Notes: a model not told the origin generated them from the letters alone. A stretch of DNA of 59,835 nucleotides from CAYSCW01 sp964449165 (GCA_964449165.1 CAYVAT010000019.1:1-59835); one strand, 5' to 3'; shown: positions 8,624 through 17,619, numbered from the stretch's first letter. Numbers and translations: made by a program.

Positions 8624-9609
8624 ATATCCACAGTCTCCCCAAGACCTAATTCTTCACTGCGCTGAAGCACAAGAGACGCCACTGCCACATCCTGCACAGC
8701 GTTGCCCACCGATTTAAAGAAAGTCAGTTCTTCCTCAGATTCTCGGGCAGCGACCGTCCCTGATGCCACCTCGCCGATCTCTCCGTGGATGTGGTCTTCG
8801 GAAATAATCCCTTCTTTCAGAGGAATAATCACATCCCCAGCTTCAGCAAGAGCTGCCTCCCTAGAATCAACCACAACCTTAGCTCTTCTGACCGTTTCTG
8901 CCGGAATCTCCTGCATATCCGGAGTGTAAGAGCCTATGCCGTTAATGTGAACTCCCCCTTTCAGGTCAACATCCTCGAAAACTGGTATGTTTGATGTGGT
9001 CGCCGTACATATGAGGTCCGCCTCCCGGACTGCCCTGGAAGGAGAATCAGCCACAAGAATGTTTTCTGGTATCGTTTGACTTCTGGCTTTCATTTCTCTC
9101 CTGAAAGTCTGTGCCCTATTCTGGTCGATATCATAGACCCAGATTTTCTCCAGCTCCCTCACCGTGCATACAGCCTCCAGCTGGGTCCGGGACTGAGTTC
9201 CTGCTCCGAAAATTGCCGCTACTCGACATTCCTTCCGAGCAAGAAGTTGTGTGGCTAAACCGGAAGCTGCTCCTGTGCGCAGGGCAGTAAGATAGGTCCC
9301 CTCCATGAGGGCCAAGGGTCTTCCTGTCTCAGCCTCCAGCACCACCACCAAAGCATGAATGGTGGGAAGCTCGTTTTCTGTGTTGCGAGGAAAGACAGAA
9401 ACGATCTTCACGGCCAGGGAACCGCTCTCAAAAAGATAAGCAGGCATGAACAGAGTGCTCCCTCCTCTCCTGGCAGAGATGTGAGTGCGGAGGGGAACAT
9501 GGGCTTTTCTCAAGGAAAGGTCAATAAAAGCGTTCTTGATGGCTTCTATGGCCTCTGTCATTTTAACCGCTTGGGCCACTTCTCTTCCGGAGATGACACG
9601 GATTTTCAT
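8620..9609 (-). CDS. Ornithine cyclodeaminase / mu-crystallin family protein
   Basis: Members use NAD(P) to deaminate ornithine, oxidise alanine or reduce ketimines; the sequence alone does not fix the substrate. The 329 residues show the family N-terminus with SARRGGSTLFMP, the ALRTGAASG segment, a Rossmann nucleotide site FGAGTQSRTQ near residues 132-141, and a C-terminal GEVASG. It follows the FAD oxidase by 3 nt, so the two are co-transcribed and may act on the same amino or imino acid. Its 3' end overlaps convergent tyrS by 4 nt. Confidence 0.88.
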   Translation of the reverse strand: MKIRVISGREVAQAVKMTEAIEAIKNAFIDLSLRKAHVPLRTHISARRGGSTLFMPAYLFESGSLAVKIVSVFPRNTENELPTIHALVVVLEAETGRPLALMEGTYLTALRTGAASGLATQLLARKECRVAAIFGAGTQSRTQLEAVCTVRELEKIWVYDIDQNRAQTFRREMKARSQTIPENILVADSPSRAVREADLICTATTSNIPVFEDVDLKGGVHINGIGSYTPDMQEIPAETVRRAKVVVDSREAALAEAGDVIIPLKEGIISEDHIHGEIGEVASGTVAARESEEELTFFKSVGNAVQDVAVASLVLQRSEELGLGETVDI

Positions 9610-9612
9610 TTT

Positions 9613-10767
9613 TTAGATCACCCACCTTTCGCCATATTTTTTTCTCTCCTTAAACCTTTTATGGGCAAAAGGCTCTAAATCAAAGCTGGTTTTTCCATCG
9701 CAGATGAGGTCACTCAAAATCCGGCCTACAGCCGGGCCATGTTGAAAGCCATGACCTGAAAAACCAACAGCACTGAAGAAGCCCTTTGTACCAGGCATTG
9801 CGCCGATGATGGGATTCTGATCAGGAGTCATGGCATAAAGACCTCCCCAGCCCCGCAAAATGGCCGCTTTTTCCATGATCGGCGCCCGGCGAACGGCTAC
9901 CTCGATGACGCTCTCCAGAAAATCCCGGTCCACGTGGGTATTGAAGCTGGACGGTTCATCTGGATCACTCATACCTAGAATTACTCCTGGCTCTTCTCCC
10001 CGGAAATAGAAAGAAACATCCATATCGATGACCATGGGCACTGGCCTGGGTAGGGCATCAAAAGCTTTGGTCACGAACACCTGGCGCCTGTATGGCTTCA
10101 CAGGAAAGTCATAACCAGCCAAGCCAGCTACTTGGCCACCCCAAGCTCCTGCGACATTGACCACCACCGGAGCAGAAAGATGCCCTTTGTTTGTCTCTAC
10201 ACCCTGAATTCTGCCTCCTTCGATACTTATTCCGGTAACTTCGGTTTTCTCTTCGATGCGAACACCGAGACGACGGGCAGCCTTGGCAAATCCCATGGCT
10301 GTCAGGTAGGGATCAGCATAGCCATCTTTGGGACCAAAGGTCCCACCCTTCACATCTGAGAGATGAAGATAGGGCCACCTGTTTTTGATCTCTTCGGGGG
10401 AAAGAACTTCAACAAGTACATCTTGTTCTCTTTGAATTCTGATTGCGGAGAGAAAATCCTGCCAGGTGCTTTCCCTCTGGGCCAGGAAAAGATAGCCTGC
10501 CTGTCTATAATGAATATCCGCACCAAATTCTTCCTGAAAACGCTCGAACACCCGCACAGATTCCTGAGAGAGGAGGATGTTTGAGGGGTGAGAAAATTGC
10601 TGTCTGATCCCTCCCACCGATAATCCGGTAGAGGCTTGAGCAAGAAGTTCTTTCTCCAGAATAACTACGTCTTTACATCCCCGGCTGGCCAGATAATAGG
10701 CCGTACATACTCCCATAATACCGCCCCCGACGATAACCACCTCGGCTGTTTGTTTAAAATCCCTCAA
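9613..10767 (-). CDS. FAD-dependent amine/amino-acid oxidase (DAO superfamily)
   Basis: The N-terminus carries VVIVGGGIMGVCTAYYLA, the Rossmann FAD motif followed by an acidic ILEKE strand. Downstream segments (GLSVGGIRQQF, GYLFLAQ, GAWGG, and the C-terminal GFSGHGFQHGP) match sarcosine oxidase beta / glycine oxidase-type enzymes. These oxidise N-methyl or secondary amino acids to imines. I placed the start at TTG 10767, which has GGAGA six nt upstream; TTG 10779 is an alternative four codons longer. The neighbouring ornithine cyclodeaminase-like gene could reduce or process the imine product; this link is inference. Confidence 0.85.
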   Translation of the reverse strand: MRDFKQTAEVVIVGGGIMGVCTAYYLASRGCKDVVILEKELLAQASTGLSVGGIRQQFSHPSNILLSQESVRVFERFQEEFGADIHYRQAGYLFLAQRESTWQDFLSAIRIQREQDVLVEVLSPEEIKNRWPYLHLSDVKGGTFGPKDGYADPYLTAMGFAKAARRLGVRIEEKTEVTGISIEGGRIQGVETNKGHLSAPVVVNVAGAWGGQVAGLAGYDFPVKPYRRQVFVTKAFDALPRPVPMVIDMDVSFYFRGEEPGVILGMSDPDEPSSFNTHVDRDFLESVIEVAVRRAPIMEKAAILRGWGGLYAMTPDQNPIIGAMPGTKGFFSAVGFSGHGFQHGPAVGRILSDLICDGKTSFDLEPFAHKRFKERKKYGERWVI

Positions 10768-10793
10768 TCTTCTCTCCAAATGAAAGAAGAAGC

Positions 10794-12272
10794 CTAGAAA
10801 TCGGGGGGAAGTAACTTAGGTGGCCTGGAGAAAACCTTCTTGTATATCTCTGGGTAGGCATCCTTGCCACCGATGAGCAAGCAAGTCAGAGGCATCACCT
10901 CACTGGCTATACGGCCCATCTTGCCCACCACCTCACGAATATCCCACTGAGCAGTGGCATCCTCCCTGAGTCTTGAGATGCGGTAAAGCTCTCGCGCATT
11001 GACGCCGAGCAAAAGCCTCCTGCGGTGGGCGTTAGTCAAAACATACTCAGCTCCGTAGTCCATATGTTCTTTCATGATGGCGTACGCCTGGTTCGTCCTT
11101 TCAATCATGTTCATGAATTCCTGTCTGGCCCCAATCTCCTCGATGGAAAGAGGCATAGTCACACCATGTTCAGGAGCGTATCTTTGGGCTGTCTGAGTGG
11201 TCATGCGGTGCCTTTTGAGCTGGGCAAAGCAGGCAGCGGATACCACCAGGTCAAAGGTAAGATGTACGTATTCGAACTCTCGTAATGCTGCGTCATAAAA
11301 CTCCATATGTTGAAAGGCTGTCTTGAGAAAATCAATTCTCTGCTCGCTTTTAAGGCTTTTTACTTTTTTCAAACATTCCGCGTAAGAGGCACTGGAGGAG
11401 GCATGAAGAAGTGAAGCGATCAGTTTGGTGTCTGCTTCAGGAGTGTGATCAACGAGGCGCACATCCTCTTTGCTCTCTCTAGTAAAGGCAAGCAGGGATG
11501 TTGCTTTCTCCTCCAATTCTTCATATGTCTTGGCGTCAAAATCATTCTCCTCGGTAAACAGAATGATGGAGGGTGCGACTTCTTTGGTCAGAGCAAAAAT
11601 CCTGGAGTTCAGTTCATGAAGCTCAGCCAATTTCTTGGAAGCAAAACGGCGGATGATAAATTCCAGATTACGGGCGTTGATGGTCATGCCCAGCTGTCCT
11701 TCGGTGGCAAGACTGACTATGTAGCGGGCGTCCTCCTTGGCCCATCCGTCCAGAACAGGATGTTTTCTGGGATTGTCAGCCAGATCTTTGTGTTTTTCAA
11801 AGATATATGCCCGAAGCTTCTGATAGAGCTTGTGATAGAGTACGTTCTGGGCTTTGACCATACTCAAAAAGATATCAGTCTGGCCAGCCCTCCTCACTTC
11901 CTCTGGAAGAACGAAATCATCTCCCAGCGTTATGTAACGCTGAGATTTTTCTGTGAAGGAACAGAGGCGAAATTTCTCCAACTCCTCCATGGCCAGACGA
12001 CTTATGCCGATAATATCAAAATTGAATACAGCATGCTCAGCCACAGAATGATGACCCATCTTAAAGATAATCGTCCGGTTGGAACGCCTGGCTCTCTCCA
12101 CCTCTGAGCGGGCCAAAACCCGCAGTTCGTTCACCGGACGAGGATCTCTTGAAATCCGGGCATAGGATGCAGAAAGGGTTTCGGGAGTGATATCATCGCG
12201 GGGAGGACTTGTTTTCTTGAGCTCTCCTATGACTTCGCTATCAACATTATACCCGGCGAGTATGACTTTCAT
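10794..12272 (-). CDS. thyX: Long tandem-domain flavin-dependent thymidylate synthase (ThyX)
   Basis: ThyX makes dTMP from dUMP using methylene-THF and FAD. This protein is 492 residues, about twice a standard ThyX, and contains two ThyX-like halves. The N-half has GHHSVAEH (residues 73-80), FRLCSFTEKSQRY (101-113) and NARN (200-203). The C-half has RHR (354-356), TAQRY (361-365), NARE (425-428) and AQWDIR (441-446). The classic RHR-x7-S motif is not intact in either half: the N-half keeps the Ser but not RH, the C-half keeps RHR but lacks the Ser. Long ThyX proteins of similar size exist in Chlamydia. It heads a unit with the two redox genes downstream and has a near-leaderless promoter. Confidence 0.85.
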   Translation of the reverse strand: MKVILAGYNVDSEVIGELKKTSPPRDDITPETLSASYARISRDPRPVNELRVLARSEVERARRSNRTIIFKMGHHSVAEHAVFNFDIIGISRLAMEELEKFRLCSFTEKSQRYITLGDDFVLPEEVRRAGQTDIFLSMVKAQNVLYHKLYQKLRAYIFEKHKDLADNPRKHPVLDGWAKEDARYIVSLATEGQLGMTINARNLEFIIRRFASKKLAELHELNSRIFALTKEVAPSIILFTEENDFDAKTYEELEEKATSLLAFTRESKEDVRLVDHTPEADTKLIASLLHASSSASYAECLKKVKSLKSEQRIDFLKTAFQHMEFYDAALREFEYVHLTFDLVVSAACFAQLKRHRMTTQTAQRYAPEHGVTMPLSIEEIGARQEFMNMIERTNQAYAIMKEHMDYGAEYVLTNAHRRRLLLGVNARELYRISRLREDATAQWDIREVVGKMGRIASEVMPLTCLLIGGKDAYPEIYKKVFSRPPKLLPPDF

Positions 12273-12280
12273 TTTTTACT

Positions 12281-12309
12281 AAAATAAGAAGTGCCACCGA
12301 AAAAGTCAA
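12281..12309 (-). promoter_or_regulatory. Promoter of thyX, predicted leaderless transcript
   Basis: On the minus strand, TTGACT (12304-12309), 17 bp and TATTTT (12281-12286) are followed after 8 nt by the thyX ATG (12272). Transcription would begin within two or three nt of the start codon, leaving no room for a Shine-Dalgarno site. Confidence 0.65.
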
Positions 12310-12358
12310 ATGCTTTCAAGATCGTAAGCATCTCTTTTTCCGTGATAGCTAATAAAAA

Positions 12359-12432
12359 CGTCGATTCTTATCCATCCTAAGTCCATGATAGAGAGTAGGA
12401 GGCTCTTTAGCAAGGATGGAGGGGAATCGGCG
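12359..12432 (+). repeat. Palindromic repeat element, copy A (diverged)
   Basis: Arms pair over 9 bp (12359-12367 with 12424-12432, one G-U) and again over TCCATCC (12371-12377) with GGATGGA (12414-12420). The centre is diverged from copies B and C. Outer arm sequence CGATTC/GAATCG differs from copy B but still pairs, a compensatory pattern. Confidence 0.7.
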
Positions 12433-12458
12433 CTCTTATCCAAGATTATCCCAGTTAG

Positions 12459-12534
12459 GCGTTGGTCCCTGTCCATCCGAAGCCCATAGTGGAAGGGTGG
12501 GAGGGTCTTGGAGAGGATGGATGGGAACCAACGC
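12459..12534 (+). repeat. Palindromic repeat element, copy B
   Basis: GCGTTGGT (12459-12466) pairs perfectly with ACCAACGC (12527-12534), then CCC with GGG, then TCCATCC (12472-12478) with GGATGGA (12515-12521). The 40 bases 12472-12511 are identical to 31741-31780 in copy C, 19 kb away. A 26-nt spacer links copy A to copy B and is related to the spacer between C0 and C. Confidence 0.8.
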
Positions 12535-12575
12535 TTCTATCAGCTATCACGTAAAGTAGATTATCGCTTTGATCA

Positions 12576-12604
12576 TTGCATGCCAGAGTCTATTTAAGTA
12601 TGAT
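12576..12604 (+). promoter_or_regulatory. Possible polX promoter
   Basis: TTGCAT (12576-12581), 17 bp, TATGAT (12599-12604). The -10 is good but the -35 matches only partly. A start near 12611 would lie just before the GGGGA ribosome site of polX. Confidence 0.4.
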
Positions 12605-12620
12605 GGATGATGGGGAAATC

Positions 12621-14336
12621 ATGAAAAACAGAGAAATAGCCTCACTGCTTTCTCGAATCGGAGATGCCCTGGAGATTAAAGGCGAATTGGGGTTCAAAAT
12701 CGCCGCCTACCGCAAAGCCACCCGAGTACTGGAAGACCTCGGTGAAGACATCGAAAAAATCGCACGAGAAAACAAGCTTCAGCAAATCCCTGGAATAGGA
12801 AGCGGGATGGCCAAAAAAATTCAAGAATACCTGGACACTGGCGATATGAAGAAATACCAAGAAGCTCTTTCTGACGTTCCGGAAGGCCTTCTCGACCTGC
12901 TGGACATTCAAAACCTGGGAGCAAGGACAATCCATCTGGCCCATAAAGAATTGGGAGTTAAGAATCTCCAGGATTTAAAAAAAGTTATTCGAGACGGCAC
13001 TCTAGCCCAGCTGCGCGGACTCGGTCAAAAAAAAGTGGATAACATCAAAAAGGGAATCGAAATATTCGAACAGTCTCAAGAGCGTATCCCCATCTCCGAA
13101 GCACTCGATATCGTTGAGGAAATGATAGCCCACCTTAAAAAGTCCCCCCTTGTCGGGCGACTATCCCCTGCTGGCTCTCTGCGCCGCATGAAAGAGACCG
13201 TAGGGGACATCGATATCCTGGCCACAGGAAAAAGCGGGGTCCAAATCGTCAACCACTTCACAAAATTTCCAGGCGTAAGCCGAGTCCTGGCTGCTGGAGA
13301 GACGAAGGTTTCGGTGATGATTTCTACCTTGGATGGAGAGCGTCAGGTAGACCTCAGGATCATTGGCGAGTCCTCCTTCGGGGCAGCTCTGCAGTATTTC
13401 ACAGGCTCCAAAGCCCATAACATCAAACTCAGGTCCATGGCCAGGGAAAAAGGCTTGAAGATATCCGAATATGGAGTTTTTCGAGGCAAAGAGAAAATTG
13501 CCGGATACGACGAAAAAGATATCTACAAAACCCTTGGCCTCCCCCTCATTCCCCCTGAACTCAGGGAGGACAGAGGAGAAATCGAAGCTGCTCTCAAAGA
13601 CGAACTCCCCAAGATCATCGAAGATTCAGATATTAAGGGGGATCTTCATGTCCATTCTCATTACAGCGACGGAGTGCTCTCCCTGAAGGAGCTAGCTCGA
13701 TTGGCCAAAGATCATGGCTACCAATACATCGCTGTCTGCGATCATTCTCAATCGGCAAAGTATGCCCACGGCCTCTCTTGCGAGCGTCTGGAGCAGCAAA
13801 TTAAAGAAATCAACAGGCTTAACCAAGACCTCCGAGGAATCAAGATCTTGAAAGGAACGGAAGTGGATATCCTGCAGGACGGCCGGCTCGATTTTCCCGA
13901 TGACCTCCTCAAGGAACTGGACCTGGTCATCGCAGCCATCCACTCAGGATTTAAGAGGAACGTTACCGAACGCATCTTCCGTGCTATGGAAAATCCCTAT
14001 GTCAGCATCATCGCCCACCCTTCAGGCCGTCTTATTTCCAAGCGCGAGGGTTATGATGTGGACCTGGAAAAGGTTCTTCAAGAGGCTAAAAACAAGGGAA
14101 AGGCGCTGGAGTTGAATGCTTATTATGACCGGCTTGATCTCAACGAGTATTACTTAAGGAAGGCTAAACAGCTAGGGCTTCAAATAAGCATAGGCACTGA
14201 CACCCATTCTCCTGGCGGACTGCAGATGATGCACTTCGGCGTAGGGATCGCCCGCAGAGCCTGGCTGGAGAAAAAAGACATCTTGAACTGCAAGAATTAT
14301 AAGCAACTGAAGGAGATGTTAAGACATAAAAAATAG
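12621..14336 (+). CDS. polX: DNA polymerase/3'-5' exonuclease PolX
   Basis: Bacterial PolX is a family X repair polymerase fused to a PHP nuclease, used for gap filling in base excision repair. The 571 residues hold, in order: helix-hairpin-helix segments (IPGIGSGMAKKI and LRGLGQKKVDNI), the nucleotidyltransferase motif GSLRRMKETVGDIDIL with its catalytic aspartates, and a C-terminal PHP domain opening with GDLHVHSHYSDG. I chose ATG 12621 (MKNREIASLLSRIGDALEI) because GGGGA sits 4 nt upstream and the length matches B. subtilis PolX; upstream in-frame starts at 12600 and 12603 lack a ribosome site. Confidence 0.95.
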   Translation: MKNREIASLLSRIGDALEIKGELGFKIAAYRKATRVLEDLGEDIEKIARENKLQQIPGIGSGMAKKIQEYLDTGDMKKYQEALSDVPEGLLDLLDIQNLGARTIHLAHKELGVKNLQDLKKVIRDGTLAQLRGLGQKKVDNIKKGIEIFEQSQERIPISEALDIVEEMIAHLKKSPLVGRLSPAGSLRRMKETVGDIDILATGKSGVQIVNHFTKFPGVSRVLAAGETKVSVMISTLDGERQVDLRIIGESSFGAALQYFTGSKAHNIKLRSMAREKGLKISEYGVFRGKEKIAGYDEKDIYKTLGLPLIPPELREDRGEIEAALKDELPKIIEDSDIKGDLHVHSHYSDGVLSLKELARLAKDHGYQYIAVCDHSQSAKYAHGLSCERLEQQIKEINRLNQDLRGIKILKGTEVDILQDGRLDFPDDLLKELDLVIAAIHSGFKRNVTERIFRAMENPYVSIIAHPSGRLISKREGYDVDLEKVLQEAKNKGKALELNAYYDRLDLNEYYLRKAKQLGLQISIGTDTHSPGGLQMMHFGVGIARRAWLEKKDILNCKNYKQLKEMLRHKK

Positions 14337-14369
14337 TTCTTTCTACTCCCCATGAGGCTTATTCAAGTC

Positions 14370-15791
14370 TTATCCTTTCATCACTCCAACAGGAACCACA
14401 CGGGCCACCAGTTTACCGATTCCCACCTTATGGGAGATTTTAACCACCTCATCCACATCCTTGTAGGCAGCAGAGGCTTCTTCGGCTACCCCCTTCCAAC
14501 CTGTGAATTTGAGCTCGATACCTTTTCTTTCCAGATCCATCTTTATTTTTTCTCCTCTGAATCGGCGGAGGGCCTCATGGCGGGACATCACCCGTCCTGC
14601 GCCGTGTGCGGTCGAGCCGAAACTCAACTGTTCCGCTTCCTTTGTGCCCACAAGAATATAGGAAGCTGTCCCCATACTTCCCGGGATGATGACCGGCTGG
14701 CCGACAGAACGGTAGACCTCAGGAATCTCCGGGCGTCCTGGGCCAAAGCTTCTGGTCGCTCCCTTCCTGTGTATACAGACTTGCTTTTCTTTTCCTTCGA
14801 TGGTGTGTTTTTCAAATTTGGCCACATTGTGACAGACATCATAGACCTGATCCATCCCTTCTGAACTGCCCATGACCCGGGCAAAAACCTCACGAACCCA
14901 ATGGGCAATCATCTGTCTGTTGGCAAAGGCAAAATTGACGGCCGCACTCATGGACTTGTAGTATTCCTGACCCAATGGAGAACGAATGGGCGCGTTGATC
15001 AATTCTCTGTCAGGAAGACCCTTGGTTCCGAATTTATTCTCCATCAGCCGGATGTAATCTGAGGCAACCTGATGACCTAATCCCCGGCTGCCACAATGAA
15101 TCATCACTAAAATCTGATCCCTGGCATGAATGCCGAATACCCTGGCCCCCTCATTATCAAAAATCTCATCCACCCTCTGAATTTCCAGGAAATGATTTCC
15201 AGCTCCCAACGTGCCCAGCTGAGGAATTCCTCTTTCCACAGCTCTGTTGGATAGAAAGCCCGGATCTGCGGCTTTCATCCTTCCGTTTTCTTCTGTCCGT
15301 TCCAGATCTTCCTTCTTTCCATATCCACTCTCAACAGCCCATTCAGCCCCTCTGGCGCACACATCTTTGAGAACATTTCTGCTGAGGCGGATGGTCCCTC
15401 CCTTTCCAACTCCGGCCGGAACTTCCTTGAAAATCTCAGCCAAAAGCTGCTTTCGCCGCTCATGGATATCCTTCACGCTGTAATCGGTCCTGAGTAAACG
15501 CACCCCGCAGTTGATATCGTAGCCCACACCCCCGGGAGAAATGATCCCCTCATCCAGATCAAAGGCGGCCACACCTCCTATAGGAAACCCGTATCCCTGG
15601 TGAGCATCGGGCATGACATAAGCCATTTTCTGGATTCCTTTCAAACAAGCCACATTCTGAGCTTGTCTGAGAGTCAGATCCTGTTTGGCACTCTCCAAAA
15701 GTTTGGAGGAAATATAGATGACTGTGGGCACTCTCATCTGTCCATGTTTGGGAATTTCCCAAGTGTAATCGTTTATGCGTTTTATCTCCAT
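14370..15791 (-). CDS. rtcB: RNA-splicing ligase RtcB
   Basis: RtcB joins RNA 2',3'-cyclic phosphate or 3'-phosphate ends to 5'-OH ends using GTP and Mn2+, for RNA repair or tRNA healing. The 473-residue protein shows MPDAHQGYGFPIGGVAAF, the metal-binding Cys in GYDINCGVRLL, GTLGAGNHFLE, and HGAGR near the guanylylation site. GAGGTG precedes the ATG. It lies 8 nt behind the archease gene, its usual activator, so ligase and activator are co-expressed. The 3' end faces polX with a gap of 33 nt. Confidence 0.97.
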   Translation of the reverse strand: MEIKRINDYTWEIPKHGQMRVPTVIYISSKLLESAKQDLTLRQAQNVACLKGIQKMAYVMPDAHQGYGFPIGGVAAFDLDEGIISPGGVGYDINCGVRLLRTDYSVKDIHERRKQLLAEIFKEVPAGVGKGGTIRLSRNVLKDVCARGAEWAVESGYGKKEDLERTEENGRMKAADPGFLSNRAVERGIPQLGTLGAGNHFLEIQRVDEIFDNEGARVFGIHARDQILVMIHCGSRGLGHQVASDYIRLMENKFGTKGLPDRELINAPIRSPLGQEYYKSMSAAVNFAFANRQMIAHWVREVFARVMGSSEGMDQVYDVCHNVAKFEKHTIEGKEKQVCIHRKGATRSFGPGRPEIPEVYRSVGQPVIIPGSMGTASYILVGTKEAEQLSFGSTAHGAGRVMSRHEALRRFRGEKIKMDLERKGIELKFTGWKGVAEEASAAYKDVDEVVKISHKVGIGKLVARVVPVGVMKG

Positions 15792-15799
15792 TTTTCACC

Positions 15800-16222
15800 T
15801 CATATATCGACCACAACCTGAACCGTATAATGATCGTTCTTGGTGATGAACATCTCGTTATAGGTTATGGCCTTGACATCTCCAAGCAGGTTGTATCTTG
15901 CAGAATAATTATCGCCCAGAAAACGAGCGTCTAAGACATATCCATCGTCTATTTTATGGATACGCATATCCTCGGCACTGTTCAGAAGAAATCCTTTAGT
16001 ATCCAATAAATAGAGAATCTCTTCCAAAAATTTGACCAGAAGCTGCTCCAGATCCCTCCCTTCGGTTCGTACGGGATACTCGACCTTCTTTTCCACCTTC
16101 CTCCAATCCCACATGAGAGAACTTGTGGCCAAGGCAGCGTTGGCAAAGGCTTCCTCCAAAGTTTGCCCCAAAGCCTGGAATTTAGCATCAGCAGTATGGT
16201 TAAGGAAGCGGTATTTTCTCAC
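15800..16222 (-). CDS. Archease (RtcB cofactor)
   Basis: Archease speeds RtcB guanylylation and allows multiple turnover. The 140-residue protein has the family start YRFLNHTADAKFQALG (the usual D-H-T-A-D reads N-H-T-A-D here), a central LEQLLVKFLEEILYLLDT helix and the C-terminal KAITYNEMFI...VQVVVDI segment. The start is GTG at 16222, one nt after the stop of the NAPRT gene, so translation is coupled. Its place directly before rtcB supports the assignment. Confidence 0.93.
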   Translation of the reverse strand: MRKYRFLNHTADAKFQALGQTLEEAFANAALATSSLMWDWRKVEKKVEYPVRTEGRDLEQLLVKFLEEILYLLDTKGFLLNSAEDMRIHKIDDGYVLDARFLGDNYSARYNLLGDVKAITYNEMFITKNDHYTVQVVVDI

Positions 16223-16223
16223 T

Positions 16224-17591
16224 CTAGCTCTCTCCCAGTTCCTTCTCCCTCACCTTCTCTACGATTTGGGCTTGAAGACGCTTGAGCCGGGTAGAGTGTT
16301 CCACTGGGAAGAGAGGACTCTCCCTTCTGATTTCTTTATATTTGTCATCCAGCCTGAAAAACTCACCCAGAAAGATTTCTTGAATTTGAGATAATGGGGG
16401 CGGGGAAGATATGATTCGGCCGTCCTCCATCACTTTTTCCAAGAGAGGCTCTCCTCCTTCCAAATTCTCTTCCCTTAACCCGATCACATCTTTCTCCATC
16501 CTCCCAGAAGATGTCTTGAAGCGAAAAACCTGCTTGGGGGAAGGCAAACTCATCTTTTCTGGACTGAGTTTCAACACAGGATTTCTGTTGTATTCGACCA
16601 TTTTGTAAGCCATATCCAAGTAAGGAGCATCTGATGAGACTCCCATCTTTGTTCCTACTCCGAAGGAGTCGATATCGGCATCCTGCTCGATAACTTCCTT
16701 GATTTTGTACTCATCAAAGCCTCCACTGGCGAAAATGGTAACCTCTTTGAGGCCTGATTCTCGGAGGATATGCCTGACTTTCCTGCTCAGCTCGGGGATG
16801 TCTCCGCTGTCCAGCCTGACTCCTTTGAGCCTTTTCCCTTGCTCGGCCATTTCCTTTCCCACCTCAGCCGCTTTTATTGTCCCGGTCAGTGTATCATAAG
16901 TATCCACGAGCAAAACTGTGTTTTTAGGGAAAGATCCGGCAAATGCACGGAAAGAGTCGATTTCTTTCTCGAAGCTGGTAACGAAAGAATGAGCCATCGT
17001 TCCAAAAATCGGAATACCATACATCTTGCCAGCTAGAACATTGCTCGTTCCCGTGAACCCACCTATGAAACTCGCACGGGCCACTTTCATACCAGCATCC
17101 TTCCCCTGAGTCCGGCGAAGAGAAAAATCAACCAGCTTTCTAGGCCATGCCGCATGCATGCAACGGGAAGCTTTGGTGGCGATCATGACCTGAAGATCGA
17201 TTGCATTGATGATGAAAGTCTCCATGATTTGAGCCTCGATGATGGGAGCAGTGACTTCAAGAATGGGCTCATTGGCAAAAAAAATACGTCCTTCTGGCAA
17301 GGCATGAACATCCCCTCCGAATCGAAATCCCTCCAAGTAGGAGAGAAACTCAGGTTTAAACAGATTCATACCTGCAAGAAAGTCAAGGTCTTCAGGCTCG
17401 AACTTTAAACCTTTCAGGTAGCCGAGGACATCCTCCAAACCTGCGCAGACAAAATAGCGCCTGTGTTTGGGATAATTGCGGATGAATAGACTGAAGGTGG
17501 CTTTCTCTGTCATGTCTTGATCGAAGTAGCAGGCAGCCATGGTGAGTTCGTAGAGATCGGTAAAAAGAGCCAGGTTTTTCATGCTATGCAT
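16224..17591 (-). CDS. pncB: Nicotinate phosphoribosyltransferase
   Basis: The enzyme makes nicotinate mononucleotide from nicotinate and PRPP, the salvage entry to NAD. Family features include the N-terminal LALFTDLYELTMAACYF, the FAGLEDVL-like CAGLEDVLGYL segment, RRTQGKDAGMKVARAS, and the DSGD segment RLDSGDIPELSRKVR. ATG 17591 has AAGGTG 6 nt upstream; TTG 17594 and ATG 17582 are alternatives. It heads the NAPRT-archease-rtcB unit from a good promoter at 17620-17648. With NadA (22838-23743) the window carries both de novo and salvage NAD genes. Confidence 0.94.
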   Translation of the reverse strand: MHSMKNLALFTDLYELTMAACYFDQDMTEKATFSLFIRNYPKHRRYFVCAGLEDVLGYLKGLKFEPEDLDFLAGMNLFKPEFLSYLEGFRFGGDVHALPEGRIFFANEPILEVTAPIIEAQIMETFIINAIDLQVMIATKASRCMHAAWPRKLVDFSLRRTQGKDAGMKVARASFIGGFTGTSNVLAGKMYGIPIFGTMAHSFVTSFEKEIDSFRAFAGSFPKNTVLLVDTYDTLTGTIKAAEVGKEMAEQGKRLKGVRLDSGDIPELSRKVRHILRESGLKEVTIFASGGFDEYKIKEVIEQDADIDSFGVGTKMGVSSDAPYLDMAYKMVEYNRNPVLKLSPEKMSLPSPKQVFRFKTSSGRMEKDVIGLREENLEGGEPLLEKVMEDGRIISSPPPLSQIQEIFLGEFFRLDDKYKEIRRESPLFPVEHSTRLKRLQAQIVEKVREKELGES

Positions 17592-17619
17592 CAACTACAC
17601 CTTCCGCATCTCCTCATTC

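Larger units (their letters stand above)
12341..12551. repeat. Nested inverted-repeat region between thyX and polX
   Basis: A perfect 10-bp inverted repeat, CGTGATAGCT (12341-12350) and AGCTATCACG (12542-12551), brackets two tandem copies of the palindromic element described below. The whole 348-nt gap between the divergent thyX and polX starts (12273-12620) holds this structure, the thyX promoter and a possible polX promoter, and no gene. The nesting suggests either a folded RNA of about 210 nt or an inserted element. Confidence 0.7.
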
